The notes: a model not told the origin generated them from the letters alone. Counted from the stretch's first letter, positions 23,072 to 32,062 are shown. The stretch: 48,852 nucleotides of DNA from DATBFX01 sp036558305 (GCA_036558305.1 DATBFX010000424.1:1-48852); one strand, 5' to 3'. Numbers and translations: made by a program.

Positions 23072-24151
23072 ATGCCGAAGAAGTATGCGGTGCTGCCGCG
23101 GGTGGAAGAGGAGACGGAGCGGGGGGCGGAGCGCGGGCAGATCATCGTGATGTTCGCGCTCTTCCTGGTGGCGATGATGGGCGTACTCGGGCTCGCCACC
23201 GACGTCGGTTACTCGATGGCGGCCAAACGGTCGGTGCAGGGCGCGGCGGACTCCGGGGCGATGGCCGGGGCGCGGATGATCGCCCGCTACACGACGGCGG
23301 CGCCGACGTCGGCGCTGAGCGAGGTGACGACGGTCGTCCAGAAGAACACCTTCGGGCCGGTGACGCCGACGGTCCTCAGTTGCGAGTACATCGGCAACAA
23401 CTGGTCGGTGGTCGGGACCTGCAACCAGAACGTGCCGGCGAACGCCGCCGGTGCGCGCGTCAAGACCCGTGCAACGTACAAGACCTGGTTCATCCGCGTC
23501 CTCCCCGGCGCACCGAAGACGGTGACCGTCGGCGGCTATGCGAAGGCACGGGTGCAGAGCGCGGCCAAGTCGCTGCCGGACGCCCCGTTCATCGTCTGCG
23601 GAATCAACTCGTGGGACGTGACCAGCAATCCGACCGGGAAGGGTGCGAGCGTCGGCACCAACCTGAGCATCCTGGCGAGCACCTCGCCGATGAAGATCAA
23701 CCCCGCCGCGGTGGGGCACACGTTCCGCGTCCACGACCCCTCACTGGACCAGAAGGGCAACGCCGATTGCAGCTCGCAGGCCGATCGATTCAAGGGACTC
23801 TCCAAGCAGTCCGCGAACGCGGGCAAGACGGCCGGCAGTTGGTTCACCTACGACACGGGTGACAAGGCCGGGCCGACGCAGACGAAGGTCGAGGGCGTCG
23901 AGGGCTGCGCCGCAGACACCGACGCACCGTACGACTGCGTAATGGTGCTGCCGATCGCGACGAACAGCCCGGCCGAATCGGGCAACAGCAAACAGGTCTA
24001 CGTCGTCGGCTTTGCCGCCTTCTACGTGACGACGGTCGACAGCAACAGCCACAACGCCAAACTCCTCGACGACTACATCATGCCCGGTGCGGGTACCGAC
24101 ACGTGGTGCCGCGATTGCGGCGGCACGGTGGTGATCCGCCTGATCTGGTAG
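23072..24151 (+). CDS. TadG-like Flp pilus assembly protein
   Basis: The 359-residue product begins with a short charged segment and the helix GQIIVMFALFLVAMMGVLGL, followed by ATDVGYSMAAKRSVQGAADS and GAMAGARMIAR, the pattern of TadG N-termini (putative Flp pilus-assembly domain). The large remainder is outside the cell and contains several cysteines, including a terminal CRDC pair. No von Willebrand type A domain is evident, so it is the short form. GGAGG lies seven bases before ATG 23072; a GTG three bases earlier is possible. A strong terminator-like hairpin follows. Confidence 0.82.
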   Translation: MPKKYAVLPRVEEETERGAERGQIIVMFALFLVAMMGVLGLATDVGYSMAAKRSVQGAADSGAMAGARMIARYTTAAPTSALSEVTTVVQKNTFGPVTPTVLSCEYIGNNWSVVGTCNQNVPANAAGARVKTRATYKTWFIRVLPGAPKTVTVGGYAKARVQSAAKSLPDAPFIVCGINSWDVTSNPTGKGASVGTNLSILASTSPMKINPAAVGHTFRVHDPSLDQKGNADCSSQADRFKGLSKQSANAGKTAGSWFTYDTGDKAGPTQTKVEGVEGCAADTDAPYDCVMVLPIATNSPAESGNSKQVYVVGFAAFYVTTVDSNSHNAKLLDDYIMPGAGTDTWCRDCGGTVVIRLIW

Positions 24152-24170
24152 CCCCTCCCCCCGGGGTGAA

Positions 24171-24207
24171 ACACGAAGCGGCGGTCCGTGCGACCGCCGC
24201 TTCGTGT
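24171..24207 (+). terminator. Terminator-like hairpin after the Tad cluster
   Basis: Sixteen-base perfect arms (ACACGAAGCGGCGGTC and its complement) enclose a five-base loop, 20 bases after the stop at 24151. Only TTG follows, so no long T tract, but stem strength and position argue for transcription end. Confidence 0.7.
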
Positions 24208-24323
24208 TGCCGGCGAACGGGCATGCGATCAACGGTCCTTTTCGCCGGCCGGTTGACGGCGTACCATCCGTGCGGTCGGTGCGGGTGCCCGATGGCCGAA
24301 CGAGAGGCGGGAGTTGGGGCGGA

Positions 24324-24833
24324 GTGGCGACGCGCCGCGAATCGGGATCGAAGCGTGGCATCGCGAATTGGGTGTCGCTTGCGCTCTTCGGATTGGCCGC
24401 CGCGCTGTTCGTCGTCGTCGCGGTGGTCTACGTCCGCGACCGTGGGAAAAAGGACGAGGTGCCGCCGACACCGGCCAGCGTTCCGGGGCACGCGCAAACC
24501 ATCAACGTGGTGAACGCGCTCAAAGCCCAGGGAATCAAGGCCGACTTCTCGCGCGGGGGCGGGGCACGGATCGAAGCCCTGACACCGCCCGGGCAGGGTC
24601 TGACGGCCGACGGGAAACCGCTCTACGTCTTCATCTACGAAGATCCGGCCACCCGCGAGGAGGAGACCGCCGATCTCGCACCGACCGATCTCGTACTCGT
24701 CGACGTGACCGGCACGCCGGTTGCGGGCGGCGCACCGCACGCGGTCGGCGGCAGCAACGTCTACGCGGTCTTGCTCGGCGGCGATGCGGACCTCGCCGCG
24801 AAGGTGGATCGCGCCATCCAGGGGCTTCCCTGA
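24324..24833 (+). CDS. Single-pass membrane protein of unknown function
   Basis: The 169-residue product (GTG 24324) has a short basic N-terminus, one transmembrane helix (VSLALFGLAAALFVVVAVVY) and an outside domain of about 120 residues. Segments such as QTINVVNALKAQGIKADFSR and LTADGKPLYVFIYEDPATR suggest an alpha/beta fold, but I do not recognise a family. It is followed after three bases by the TlpA-like gene, so the two are co-transcribed and may act together on the outer face of the membrane. The start is uncertain, since a longer upstream frame exists without signal features. Confidence 0.65.
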   Translation: MATRRESGSKRGIANWVSLALFGLAAALFVVVAVVYVRDRGKKDEVPPTPASVPGHAQTINVVNALKAQGIKADFSRGGGARIEALTPPGQGLTADGKPLYVFIYEDPATREEETADLAPTDLVLVDVTGTPVAGGAPHAVGGSNVYAVLLGGDADLAAKVDRAIQGLP

Positions 24834-24836
24834 CCA

Positions 24837-25469
24837 GTGACCACGACGGATGACCCACCGGCCACACCGGAGACGAGCGAACCGGTCCTCGAACACGGAC
24901 GGATCGGCTACGGCAAGTACGCCCGCTACACCCCGCTCGGTCTCGCCGCCCTGATCGTGCTCGTGCTCCTCGCGATCGGCATCGCGGAGCGGCGACCGGG
25001 CGCAAGCAACGATCGGGTGGGACGGCTGGTCGGCAAGCCGGCGCCGGATGCGACCTTGACGCTGCTCGACGGCAGCCCGCTGCGGCTCGCCGATCTGCGC
25101 GGATCCGTCGTCGCGCTCAACTTCTGGGCGGCCTGGTGCGCGCCGTGCGAAAACGAATTGCCGCGGTTTCAGGCGGTTGCGGACGAGGCAACACGCGGCG
25201 GCGAACCGGTCAGGATCGTCGGTGTTGGGATCAAGAACGACTACGACGAGAACGCGCGGAATCTGGTGTCGAAACTGGGCTTGACCTTCCCGATCGGGCG
25301 CGACACCGCCGGCGACGACGTGATGCGCGGACCGATCGAGACGGCGTTCGGTATTTCCAACTACCCCACGACCGTCTTCATCCGCCCCGACGGGACGGTC
25401 GACGCGGTCCACATCGGCGAGCTCGACGAGCAGCAGATCCGGGATTACATCGCGCGCAGCACCGGCTGA
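24837..25469 (+). CDS. Membrane-anchored TlpA/ResA-type thioredoxin
   Basis: The 210-residue protein has one N-terminal transmembrane helix (about residues 32-50) and a redoxin domain facing outside. The active site is NFWAAWCAPCENELPRFQAV with Cys101 and Cys104, and the cis-proline loop is SNYPTTVFI. Members reduce disulfides in cytochrome c maturation or other exported proteins. No cytochrome genes are adjacent. The GTG start lies three bases after the preceding stop, so translation is likely coupled to the upstream membrane protein. Confidence 0.92.
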   Translation: MTTTDDPPATPETSEPVLEHGRIGYGKYARYTPLGLAALIVLVLLAIGIAERRPGASNDRVGRLVGKPAPDATLTLLDGSPLRLADLRGSVVALNFWAAWCAPCENELPRFQAVADEATRGGEPVRIVGVGIKNDYDENARNLVSKLGLTFPIGRDTAGDDVMRGPIETAFGISNYPTTVFIRPDGTVDAVHIGELDEQQIRDYIARSTG

Positions 25470-25490
25470 CCGGCGACGAGCCAGAGGACG

Positions 25491-25760
25491 TCAGCGGGTC
25501 TCGAATCCGGTCGAGCCGACGAGTTCGCCCGGTTTTGACTCGACGCGCTCGACGCGCGCGGCCGGTGGGCCGACGTGACACCATGCGACGAAGCGATCCA
25601 GTGCCGTCGCGTCGCCTTCGATCTCGATTCGTACCGTGCCATCGGGTTCGTTGCGGGCGAATCCCGTCAATCCGAGTCGGCGTGCCTGGTCTTTGGCGGT
25701 CTGTCGGTAGAAGACGCCCTGTACCCGGCCGTAGATGCGGATCGACAGGTGGCGTTTCAT
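25491..25760 (-). CDS. acyP: Acylphosphatase
   Basis: This 89-residue protein hydrolyses acyl phosphates such as 1,3-bisphosphoglycerate or carbamoyl phosphate. The signatures are complete: IYGRVQGVFYRQTAKDQARR with the phosphate-binding Arg19, and GFARNEPDGTVRIEIEGDA with the catalytic Asn37. Length is normal for the family. The ATG at 25760 is chosen because the family begins here; AGGGG lies about 11 bases upstream. It stands between the TlpA gene (convergent) and an intergenic repeat. Confidence 0.93.
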   Translation of the reverse strand: MKRHLSIRIYGRVQGVFYRQTAKDQARRLGLTGFARNEPDGTVRIEIEGDATALDRFVAWCHVGPPAARVERVESKPGELVGSTGFETR

Positions 25761-25886
25761 CCGGTGATGCCCCTGCGCGGGAGTCCGATCGCGTTTCGGA
25801 AGGTCCTTGTCGGATGGAACTGTACAGCTTGTGGCGACACCGAAAAATCCGCGGCGGCGAAGATTCGGCAAGGCACGCAGGAGGGA

Positions 25887-25926
25887 GGGGTTCGGCGTGG
25901 AGCCGGCGGGACCCCGCCGCGCGCTC
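25887..25926 (+). repeat. Dispersed 40-bp repeat, copy B
   Basis: It matches the minus strand of 5586-5625 at 38 of 40 bases. The flanks here also contain the small pair GCCGGC-TGAA-GCCGG. It lies in the 230-base gap between acylphosphatase and the hyuAB operon end. Confidence 0.65.
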
Positions 25927-25990
25927 AACCGACAAAGCCGGCTGAAGCCGGTCCGAGGGAGCCGTGGGAGCGCGACGTCGGAAGGCACGT

Positions 25991-26986
25991 TTAGCCCGTT
26001 ACGCTGATAAGGGGGTAACCGGGCGAGGCTGGCTCCAATGCGACAGCGTCACCCAGACCCCACTTAGGCGGATAGAAGTAGCGAATGGCATCAGCGTGCG
26101 GGGCGAATCGCGTCTTGATGCGAATGCGATTACCCGGCAGGTCCCGAAACGCCACACGGGCGTATTTGTCGATCTCGCAGAAGAGGTTCTGGCAATCGAT
26201 GGCATGCAAAGGACGCCCCCACAGGGATTGAAACGCGACCCCGAGGCGGTCGAACTCACCGTTCTGGCGCTCGACCATCCAGTCGATGATGCGGGAAAGG
26301 GGCCAGGAACCGGTGCCGGCGAAGCACTTGCGGATACCGCGCTCGGCGCCCGGTCCCGGCACCGTGAAGTCGTTTTCGTCGAAGTCAGTGAGTTCAGTGT
26401 AGTTGAGATCAATCGCGAGTTGGTACGCCATGAACGGACCGATCATCGGGTAGTCGAGGAGCAACCGATACACCTCTTCCAGCGCGCGTGCCCTGGCGAG
26501 CTGCCGGGGCAGCCCGTCGCGCAGCATCGACTCGACCAACGCCAGGTGGTTGCGGTGCTTGCGGCAATGACCAAAGGCACCACCGGGGGCGAGGATAAAG
26601 GCGTTGGTATAGATCGCCTCGCCGCGGTTCAACGCGGCTTCGAGCGTCTCGGCAAGCGCATCGGGATCGAACGACCGCACGCCGATCGGACCGTGAACCC
26701 CTTCCAGGAGTTGCCAGGTCGCGATCCGGCTAAAGAGGCGGAACAGGACGGTGCGAAGAAAGGTGTCCTCGGGCGAGAAGCCGGGTTGATAGATCACGTC
26801 CCGAATCAGGAATTGCGAGACGCGGTCGCTCGCCCGGTAGGCATTGCAGAACTTGTACGTCCGAAGGATGGGATCGTCCGACCAGGGCGGGGGATCGCCG
26901 CGGAGACGGCGGAAGAAGATGGCCTGGCGCTCGGCGGCGAAGCGCCAGTAGGCGTCGAAGACGTCGGGTCGAGCGATCGGATCCAT
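25991..26986 (-). CDS. HMUDK_hel-like protein (5-hmdU DNA kinase helical domain / HhH glycosylase-like)
   Basis: The 331-residue protein resembles the 'nucleotide kinase domain-containing' family built on the helical domain of phage 5-hydroxymethyluracil DNA kinases and alpha-glutamyl/putrescinyl-thymine pyrophosphorylases. Motifs I recall from this family are YWRFAAERQAIFFRRL (13-28), WSDDPILRTYKFCNAYRASD (35-54) and DCQNLFCEIDKYARV (264-278). A helix-hairpin-helix-like segment, LLDYPMIGPFMAYQLAIDL (176-194), recalls DNA glycosylases. There is no P-loop, so kinase activity is unlikely from this chain alone. It starts seven bases after hyuB and is likely in the same transcript. Family assignment is from memory of motifs. 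Confidence 0.72.
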   Translation of the reverse strand: MDPIARPDVFDAYWRFAAERQAIFFRRLRGDPPPWSDDPILRTYKFCNAYRASDRVSQFLIRDVIYQPGFSPEDTFLRTVLFRLFSRIATWQLLEGVHGPIGVRSFDPDALAETLEAALNRGEAIYTNAFILAPGGAFGHCRKHRNHLALVESMLRDGLPRQLARARALEEVYRLLLDYPMIGPFMAYQLAIDLNYTELTDFDENDFTVPGPGAERGIRKCFAGTGSWPLSRIIDWMVERQNGEFDRLGVAFQSLWGRPLHAIDCQNLFCEIDKYARVAFRDLPGNRIRIKTRFAPHADAIRYFYPPKWGLGDAVALEPASPGYPLISVTG

Positions 26987-26993
26987 TCGGGCG

Positions 26994-28664
26994 TCATCCG
27001 GCCCCGACGGCGGCACCGTAGGCTTCCCGCGCTTCCTCCGCACTGAGGAAGCCGTTCGCCACGTCCTCCGCCACGGCGAGAGGATCGCGCTCTGCAGGCG
27101 GGCCGTATCCTCCACCTCCGGCTGTTTCGACGATCAGGCGGTCGCCTTTCTGGAGGGGGATGCTGGCCTTGGACGGGACGGGGATCAACTCACCGTCGCG
27201 TTCGACGAGGTAGCGCGTCGGCGCACCGAGTTGGCCGCCGAAGAGCCCCCACGGGCGGATGCGGAAGCGGTCCGAGTAGCAGTTGAGGGTGACGTTGTCG
27301 TCGAGGATGCGGTAGACGCGGCGGACACCGAGACCGCCGCGGCGGCGACCGGCGCCGGCCGAACCGCGGTTGAGTCCGTAGACCTCGATCTGGAGGAAGG
27401 GGTACTCGGTTTCCAGCGATTCGACCGGGATGTTGCTGCAATTGGCCAGCGGGCAATCGACGACGTCGGCGCCGTCGGCCTCGGCGCAGGCGCCCCAACC
27501 GCCGCCGACGACCTCCATGTAGACGCGGTAGCCGTCCGGGCCGAGGTGCCCCATACCGACGGCGTTGGTGGTGTCGTGACCCGAGCAGAGTACTCGGTCC
27601 GGGAGCACAGGGGCCATCGCGAGCATGATCGCGTTGTAGACGCGGCTGCACGGGTTGTTGCGGGCCCGGACCGGCAACGGGCGATCCGGGTTGAGGAAGG
27701 ACCCGAGGGGAACGTCGATCGCCACCGGTCGATAGAGCCCGTCGTTGACCGGGATCGTGCCGCCGCCGAGGAGGAGGGCGATCGCACCGTACGCCGACGA
27801 GACGGTGGAGGTGAGCGGCGAATTGACGATACCCCGCGTCTGGGGCGAACTGCCGGCGAAGTCGATCCGCATCGCATCGCCCGCGACCGTGATCGCGACG
27901 GCGACGCGGAGGGGCTCGTCGGTGTAGCCGTTGTCGTCGACGCAGTCCTCGGCGGTGTAGACGCCGTCGGGGATGGAGGAGATGGCGCGGCGGGCGAGGC
28001 GCTCGGAATAGTCCTGGACGGCGGCGGCGACCCGGGCGATGGTGTCGACACCGTAGCGGTCGATCAGTTCGAGCAGGCGGGTTTCGCCGACCTTGTTGGC
28101 GGCGATCTGGGCGTAGACGTCGCCGAGGACGAGATCGGGCGGACGGACGTTGGCGCGGATCACCTGTTCGAGCAGCCCGGCACCGAGGTCGCGTTCGAGG
28201 TCGAACCGGAGGAGGGGGAGGCGAAGACCTTCGGAGTAGACATCGGTGGCGCCCGCGTTGGGACCGGCCGCGCCGCCGCCGACGTCGATGTGGTGCCCGA
28301 TGCTGGCGCTGAAAGCGATCAGATCGTCACCGGAAAAGATCGGCGTGAAGAGGACGAAGTCGTTGAGGTGCTGACCACCGCTGTAGGGGTCGTTGGTGAG
28401 CAGGGCTTCGCCGGGTCGGAGGGTGGCAAGATTGTGCCGCCGGGAAAACGCCTCGAACACCGTCGTGAAGGAGTTCATGTGGATCGGGCAGAATTGCGCC
28501 TGGGCAATGACGCGGCCGTCGCGGTCGAGCAACGAGGTGGAACAATCCCGCGCCTCGCGGATGATCGTCGAAAAGGCGGAGCGGACCAGTTTCTCCCCCA
28601 TCTCCTGCGCGATCGACGAGAGTCCCTGGCTGACGACGGCAAAAGTGGACGGATCGATGCTCAC
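26994..28664 (-). CDS. hyuB: Hydantoinase B/oxoprolinase family protein
   Basis: This 556-residue subunit pairs with HyuA in ATP-dependent ring-opening of hydantoins, 5-oxoproline or related lactams, or in acetone carboxylase-like enzymes. Family blocks are FSTIIREARDCSTSLLDRDG, ALLTNDPYSGGQHLNDFVLF, SIGHHIDVGG, GDVYAQIAANKVGETRL, GIVNSPLTSTVSSAYGAI and GAGRRRGGLGVRRVYRI. The GTG overlaps the hyuA stop by four bases (GTGA), which implies equal synthesis. The substrate is not evident from context. The DNA-glycosylase-like gene follows seven bases after its stop. Confidence 0.92.
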   Translation of the reverse strand: MSIDPSTFAVVSQGLSSIAQEMGEKLVRSAFSTIIREARDCSTSLLDRDGRVIAQAQFCPIHMNSFTTVFEAFSRRHNLATLRPGEALLTNDPYSGGQHLNDFVLFTPIFSGDDLIAFSASIGHHIDVGGGAAGPNAGATDVYSEGLRLPLLRFDLERDLGAGLLEQVIRANVRPPDLVLGDVYAQIAANKVGETRLLELIDRYGVDTIARVAAAVQDYSERLARRAISSIPDGVYTAEDCVDDNGYTDEPLRVAVAITVAGDAMRIDFAGSSPQTRGIVNSPLTSTVSSAYGAIALLLGGGTIPVNDGLYRPVAIDVPLGSFLNPDRPLPVRARNNPCSRVYNAIMLAMAPVLPDRVLCSGHDTTNAVGMGHLGPDGYRVYMEVVGGGWGACAEADGADVVDCPLANCSNIPVESLETEYPFLQIEVYGLNRGSAGAGRRRGGLGVRRVYRILDDNVTLNCYSDRFRIRPWGLFGGQLGAPTRYLVERDGELIPVPSKASIPLQKGDRLIVETAGGGGYGPPAERDPLAVAEDVANGFLSAEEAREAYGAAVGAG

Positions 28665-30697
28665 GGCGTCTCCCTCTCCAGCGCCAACGCCCCGTCCGCG
28701 ACGACGGTCAGCGACCAACCGGGCGGGACCAGGGTCGTCGCCGTCGCCTCCTCGACGATGGCCAGCCCCGGCGCGGTGAAGCCGACCGGGAGTCCGTCAC
28801 GCCAAAGGAATGCGCACGGTTGCCTCCCGCCGCGAAAGACGATGGTGCGCTGCTCGACCTCGGGCCGACCGTCGCCCCGTCGTCGGGACAGGTACTCAAG
28901 GACCGCGCGGTCGGTCGGAATGCGCGCAACGAGGCGATAGGTGACGACCTCGACGACACCGCCAGGATGCCGCGTGCCGTAGCGAGCCTGATGGACGTTT
29001 TGGAAGGCACGGATCAGATACGACGCGCCTTCCCCGGCGATCTGTTCGAGTTCGACGGTGACCAGCAATTCAAAACCCTGGCCGCGGTATCGCATCTCCA
29101 ATTGGCAGGCGATTTCGACCTGGGCGGGGTCGTAGCCGTAGCCGGCGAACTCGGTTTCCGCGTCGGTGCGCAGACGGGCGAAGACGGCCAGCACGTCCGG
29201 CACCGCCTCACCGGTGAGGGGTGAGATGCTCGTCTGGCGGTAGGTGCGCTCCAGATCGGCGACGAGGAGACCGAGCGCCGAGAAGAGACCGGGATGGGGC
29301 GGGACGACGACCCGCGCGATCCCCATCTCTTCCGCCACCAGCGCGCCGACCAGCGGTCCCATCCCACCGTAGGCGTAGAGGGCATAGCTCCGCGGGTCGT
29401 GGCCGCGCTGGATCGAGACCAACCGGACGGCGCCGTTGATGTGGGCGACGCCGACGTCGACGATCGCCTGGGCGGCTTCGGTGACCGGTTCGCCGAGGGC
29501 GGCGGCGAGGGGACACAGCGCCGCCTCGGCGCGGTCGGGGACCAGCGGCATTCGGCCGCCGAGGAAGCGGTGGGGTCGGAGCCAACCGAGGTGGACGACG
29601 GCATCGGTGATCGCCGGTTCGGTGCCGCCGTGGCCGTAGCAGGCAGGTCCGGGGCGGGCACCCGCGCTCTGCGGTCCTACCCGGAGCATACCGCCGCGGT
29701 CCCGCCAGGCGATGCTGCCGCCGCCGGCGCCGACGTTGGCGAGGTCGAGACTCGGGATGCCGACCGGCAGACCGCCGACCTCGCGTTCGGCGTTGACCTC
29801 GGCGACGCCGTCGCGGACGAGGCAGACGTCGGTGCTCGTCCCGCCCATGTCGAGCGTGATCACGTCGGGATCGCCAAGGCGCTCGGCGATCCGGATCGCG
29901 GCGATCACCCCGGCCGCCGGCCCCGATTGCAGCATCTCGACCGGGCGCGACCGGATCCCCGCGCTCGGCAATACCCCGCCCGACGACTGCATGACGAAGA
30001 TCGGCGCCCGGATCCCCCGATCGACAAGATAACTTTCCAGATGCTCCACGTAGCGACCGACCAGGGGAGCGAGGGCGGCGGCGATGGCGGTCGTGCTGGC
30101 GCGCTCGTATTCGCGGATCGTCGGCAGCACCTCGCTGGAGAGGACGACCGGGAGGTGGGGAGCGCACTGCCGGATCAACTCGCGCGCCCGTCGCTCGTGG
30201 ACCGGATTCAGGTAAGCGTGGAGAAAGCAGACGGCGAGGGCTTCCAGGTCGTGCTCGCGCAGCAGGGTATCGAGGGTCGCGAGCAGATCGGTTTCGTCGA
30301 GGGCGATCTGGGCCTCGCCGTCGACGGTGATGCGTTCGGTGACCTCGGCGGTGCGGGCGAGGGGGATGATGGGCGCCGGTTTCGTCGTGACGACCGCGTA
30401 GATGTCGGGTCGGAGTTGGCGCTGGATGACGAGAAGGTCGCGAAACCCGCGGGTTGTCAAGAGTCCGGCACGGCAGCCCTTCCGTTCGAGCACCGCGTTG
30501 GTGGCGACGGTCGAACCGTGAAAGACCACGCCGAGATCGCTCAAACGCCCACCCAGCGCTTCCTCCAGACCGGCGATGACGCCGACGGCGGGATCGCCCG
30601 GCGAGGTCGGGACCTTGTGCGTCCGGACCCGGCCGTCCGCCTCCAACCAGATCAGGTCGGTAAAGGTGCCGCCGACCTCGACGGCCATCTTGATCAC
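28661..30697 (-). CDS. hyuA: Hydantoinase/oxoprolinase family protein, ATP-binding subunit
   Basis: The 678-residue product starts at GTG 30697, with AAGGAG nine bases before it. It shows the ASKHA-type nucleotide-binding blocks AVEVGGTFTDLIWLEADGRV near the N-terminus, DLGVVFHGSTVATNAVLERK, ITLDMGGTSTDVCLVRDG and YALYAYGGMGPLVGALVAEE. The C-terminal domain is the HyuA_C type. Together with HyuB it forms the catalytic complex. A long intergenic inverted repeat lies just upstream, and the serine-hydrolase gene beyond it is on the same strand. Confidence 0.93.
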   Translation of the reverse strand: MIKMAVEVGGTFTDLIWLEADGRVRTHKVPTSPGDPAVGVIAGLEEALGGRLSDLGVVFHGSTVATNAVLERKGCRAGLLTTRGFRDLLVIQRQLRPDIYAVVTTKPAPIIPLARTAEVTERITVDGEAQIALDETDLLATLDTLLREHDLEALAVCFLHAYLNPVHERRARELIRQCAPHLPVVLSSEVLPTIREYERASTTAIAAALAPLVGRYVEHLESYLVDRGIRAPIFVMQSSGGVLPSAGIRSRPVEMLQSGPAAGVIAAIRIAERLGDPDVITLDMGGTSTDVCLVRDGVAEVNAEREVGGLPVGIPSLDLANVGAGGGSIAWRDRGGMLRVGPQSAGARPGPACYGHGGTEPAITDAVVHLGWLRPHRFLGGRMPLVPDRAEAALCPLAAALGEPVTEAAQAIVDVGVAHINGAVRLVSIQRGHDPRSYALYAYGGMGPLVGALVAEEMGIARVVVPPHPGLFSALGLLVADLERTYRQTSISPLTGEAVPDVLAVFARLRTDAETEFAGYGYDPAQVEIACQLEMRYRGQGFELLVTVELEQIAGEGASYLIRAFQNVHQARYGTRHPGGVVEVVTYRLVARIPTDRAVLEYLSRRRGDGRPEVEQRTIVFRGGRQPCAFLWRDGLPVGFTAPGLAIVEEATATTLVPPGWSLTVVADGALALERETP

Positions 30698-30720
30698 GGC
30701 GGATTGCTCCTTTTCGCAAC

Positions 30721-30862
30721 GGCCCTCACCCCCGGCCCCTCTCCCGATGCGCGGGAGAGGGGAGCGTTCCTCAACCCGACGACGCGAAGTTCGAGGCAAC
30801 CGCTCCCATTGGCGCGCTTCCCCCTCTCCCTTCCGAGGGAGAGGGGGCAGGGGGTGAGGGCC
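30721..30862. repeat. Intergenic inverted repeat CCCTCACCCCC...GGGGGTGAGGG
   Basis: The left side (30721-30746, GGCCCTCACCCCCGGCCCCT) and right side (30830-30862) are imperfect reverse complements; each also contains an inner CCCTCTCCC/GGGAGAGG pair. Repeats of this look are common between bacterial genes. It fills the gap between hyuA and the serine hydrolase. Confidence 0.65.
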
Positions 30863-30865
30863 CTC

Positions 30866-31975
30866 CTAATCCGGAACGCCCAACGCCGCCCGAATCGCGT
30901 GCAGGACATGCCACGTCGCCCCGACGCCGACATCTCCGACGACGAGCCGGTTCTTGGCAAGACCTACGGCCAATCCGTACTCGGGATCGGCGTACCCGTG
31001 GGCGCCGCCGTACCCGCCGTGGCCGAAGGCCGAGGGGCGGGGGCCCATCGAGGAATCGGGACCGCCGAGACCGTAGCCGAGGCCGAAGCGATTGGCAAAA
31101 CCGCTGCTGGCGTCGATACCGTCGATCTGGAGGGACGACGCTTCGCGGACCCGGTTCGGTGGGAGGAGGCGGACGCCGTCGACGCCGTCGCCAATCAGCG
31201 AGGCGTAGACCTTGGCCAAGGACCGGGCATTGGCACAAAGTCCGTACGCGGGGAGGCACGCTTGGCGGATCTCCGGGCGGTTCATCTGGGCGTCGCCGAT
31301 CGAACCGCGCGGTGCGATGTCGGGATAGGCGCCGGGCGGCTCATCGAGGAGCGCCCGCGTCTCTTCCATCGTCGCGACGCGTCCGAACTCGGACGCCGGG
31401 ACACCGAAAAAGAGACCGGTCAGACCGAGCGGTTTCACCACGTCCTCGGCGAAGATCCGGGTGAACGGTCGACCGTCGGCGCGCTCGGCGACGCCGCCGA
31501 CGATCCAACCGTAGGTCAGGGCGTGGTAGCAGAGGGTTTCGCCGGCGGGCCAAAGGGGCGTCAGGGCGGCGACGCGGTCGCACATGCCGGACCAATCGAG
31601 GACGTCGTCGAACGAGGTGCCCGGCGGCATCTGCGGGATACCGGAGAGGTGGCTGAGGGCGTGGCGGACGAGGGTTTCCCCTTTGCCGTTTTGGGCGAAC
31701 TCCGGCCAGTGTTTGGCGATCGGGTCGTCGTAGCCGATCTTGCCCTGCTCGGCCAGGACGTGGAGGACGGTGGCCGTGATGCCCTTGCTCACCGAGTAGA
31801 CGGTGAAGAGGGTATCGGGCGTGACCGGCGCGCCCGAAGCCGGGTCGGCGATACCTGCCCAGGCGTCGACGACCAACGTGCCCTGGTGGTAGACGGCCAC
31901 CTGGAGGCCGCGTTCCTCACCGGATGCCACCAACTCGTCCAACATCGCCTGAATCGTCGTCTGCGGATCCGACAT
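30866..31975 (-). CDS. Serine hydrolase of the class C beta-lactamase / family VIII esterase fold
   Basis: The 369-residue protein has the SxxK motif SVSK (Ser61, Lys64), the second-motif tyrosine in LCYHALTYGWIVGG (Tyr150 or Tyr155), and FGHGGYGGAHGYADPEYGLA near the C-terminus in place of KTG. This set is typical of EstB-like esterases and other serine hydrolases and not of true beta-lactamases. No signal peptide is visible, so it acts in the cytoplasm. GGGGAGG precedes the ATG. It could act on an ester or amide; the nearby hyuAB genes, on the same strand, leave open a role in amide degradation. Confidence 0.9.
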   Translation of the reverse strand: MSDPQTTIQAMLDELVASGEERGLQVAVYHQGTLVVDAWAGIADPASGAPVTPDTLFTVYSVSKGITATVLHVLAEQGKIGYDDPIAKHWPEFAQNGKGETLVRHALSHLSGIPQMPPGTSFDDVLDWSGMCDRVAALTPLWPAGETLCYHALTYGWIVGGVAERADGRPFTRIFAEDVVKPLGLTGLFFGVPASEFGRVATMEETRALLDEPPGAYPDIAPRGSIGDAQMNRPEIRQACLPAYGLCANARSLAKVYASLIGDGVDGVRLLPPNRVREASSLQIDGIDASSGFANRFGLGYGLGGPDSSMGPRPSAFGHGGYGGAHGYADPEYGLAVGLAKNRLVVGDVGVGATWHVLHAIRAALGVPD

Positions 31976-32053
31976 CGGTCCTCCCCGTCTTTGTGATCTT
32001 CCTCAGTCGTTCAGTGCCGGGATGCTAGCACGACGGTCCGGCTTGCGGGCGCG

Positions 32054-32062
32054 TGGGATAAT
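32054..32062 (+). promoter_or_regulatory. Candidate extended -10 promoter of the FdhF-like operon
   Basis: TGG-GATAAT (32054-32062) fits an extended -10 element, 23 bases before the GTG start. The -35 region shows no clear match. The predicted leader is only about 16 bases and holds the ribosome site AGGAG. Confidence 0.35.

Noticed and set aside
29294..31996. A 900-codon open frame on the plus strand opposite hyuA and the serine hydrolase
   Set aside because: It lies antisense to two well-supported genes, reads as Arg/Asp/Gly-rich low-complexity sequence and has no family features. Long antisense frames are expected at this GC content.
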